A DNA stretch of 64,000 nt from Lichenostomus cassidix. Taxonomy: Eukaryota; Chordata; Aves; Passeriformes; Meliphagidae. The position numbers and the translations under genes were made by a program. The stretch is taken from assembly GCA_008360975.2 (NCBI GenBank), contig CM039184.1, forward strand, positions 44,897,797-44,961,796, in the 5' to 3' direction. Below are positions 62,855 to 64,000 of the stretch, one piece after another; position 1 is the first letter of the stretch, and every line of letters begins with the position of its first letter. The notes beneath the pieces are model-generated. The model saw nothing but the letters and a program-made list of their open reading frames with translations, had not been told where the DNA came from and searched no databases.

Positions 62855-64000
62855 AGCGCTTGAATGGTGAGACAATTGGTGCCCAGAAGAAAGGGCAAGG
62901 AATAAAGAGCAGAAATTATCCCAAAAAGGTGGTTTGAACACACAGGGAAGTTAATCAGTAATAAAGTTGGGTGTGAAGTGACAATACTGTTCTTACTCTA
63001 GGATAGCTTCTCCAGCGAATACTTTTACTCTGGAATGGGGATGTCTCCAGGGAAGCTATTCTCACACATGTGTGTCTTCACATATAATATACATAGTGTG
63101 CCTGAGGTATCATTCCACAACCACTACAGTAATCATGTACTTCCCTGTTGCAGACAACCCCTAAGAAGCAGCACCACCTCTGTAAACCAAATGTGGTTAA
63201 CCTTTACAGAATACTTTGAGTTCAATTTTGGAAGGTCATCTTAATGCCAGTATCTAAGTACTCAGAAAACCCTGCAACATGATGCTGTAGCATCTTCAAT
63301 TAACTTTTAAAGAAAAAGAAAACAATTTGCCATGAGGCTGTTCTGTTTACAATTACTAATTGTTAGGTGTTTATTTCCCTTTCTTCTTCCTCCTTTGCTC
63401 TCTGTACTGCACTCCTATAAACACACAGTGCTGAGTATCTGGCCTTGCCCTTCAGGAAGCAAACTTGTTTCAGTGCACTTAAGGAAGTTCCTCTGAAGAT
63501 AGGTAAACTGCCAACCACTGGTTCAAAACATTGTGAGAAATTACTACAACAGAAACCCATGTCTCAATTTTTAATACAAATATTTAAATGCACTACCAAT
63601 TTTGTTTAGTGTCCATGTCAGGCTGAGGTGGATATTTTGAAACCATTGGAAAATTTCTCATTGTGTCTGTAAGACTATTCTCTGTTATATGGCTTGTCAA
63701 GCCATCTGTCTTGACAGCGTGCTGTGGTTATATTTGCATGAAACAAGAAGGATTTGTTTTATGTATGTCTGAGTCAGGGCTGCAAACATGTCGAATACTC
63801 TCAGCATGCTGCTGTCCACTGTACACTAGTATTAATGTCCAGCTGGAGATCCTGTCTTTTGATGATGGTTTGGGTCACCTTGAGTGATGCCTTTGATGTG
63901 AAAATTAGCAGATGATGAGGCATGGCATGAGCATGCTGCTGGAAGTTAGATTGCCAGCTGCCTTCTGAAGGACCAGGGTCATCTCAGTTTGAGGAAGACA

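Larger units (their letters stand above)
49287..64000 (+). other. LNX1: LNX1 intron downstream of the p70 exon, continuing past the window
   Basis: It opens with the donor GTGAGT at 49287. The expected next exon would begin by completing the split codon and encode a CKGASHYG-like start and an NPAY motif. I found no such sequence up to 64000, so this intron is at least 14.7 kb long. It contains the hairpins at 55813 and 62836, a CT-rich tandem repeat at 58846 and only chance frames. Confidence 0.7.

Noticed and set aside
62868..62900. Primer-binding-site-like TTGGTGCCC word
   Set aside because: There is no LTR or retroviral gene beside it; a short match like this is expected by chance.

Overview
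This is a 64 kb stretch of vertebrate nuclear DNA that looks avian, most likely from a passerine bird. It has about two short coding exons in 64 kb, vertebrate splice signals, scarce CpG outside a few short patches, and avian repeats. The repeats include a CR1 LINE with its endonuclease and part of its reverse transcriptase, a separate CR1 3' end, and a SINE with a tRNA-Ile-like head and CR1-like tail of the kind known from songbirds (TguSINE1). There are no bacterial-style operons, no CRISPR array and no RNA gene that I could support.

The only protein-coding gene I can name is LNX1 (ligand of NUMB protein-X 1, an E3 ubiquitin ligase), on the + strand. Two of its exons are present. One is the p80 start exon (44871-45351, coding from 44966), which carries the C3HC3D RING finger and most of the flanking zinc-finger residues. 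The other is the alternative first coding exon of the shorter p70 form (coding 49195-49286), which replaces the RING with a short hydrophobic leader. Both coding parts end with two bases of a split codon before a GT donor, so either can splice to the same downstream exon. That exon (NPAY motif, then PDZ domains) was not found before position 64000.

Layout: 1-44870 is non-coding DNA upstream of the p80 start exon, probably LNX1 intron 1 and/or 5' flank. It holds an LTR-like element (about 5197-5632), two neighbouring perfect hairpins (5866-5968), CR1 pieces (about 6180-7158 and 8350-8540), the SINE (about 22855-23010, minus strand), a decayed CR1-type LINE (about 26170-27490) and a CpG-rich patch with donor-like sites (about 31700-31845) that may be an upstream promoter or 5' UTR exon. 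45352 to about 49050 lies between the two alternative exons. 49287-64000 is intron, starting with a CpG cluster (49294-49433) that fits a promoter just upstream for p70.

The main point of the window is isoform switching at one ubiquitin-ligase locus: the choice of first exon decides whether the product carries the RING. Nearly all other open frames are short and look like chance; the longest are discussed and rejected.
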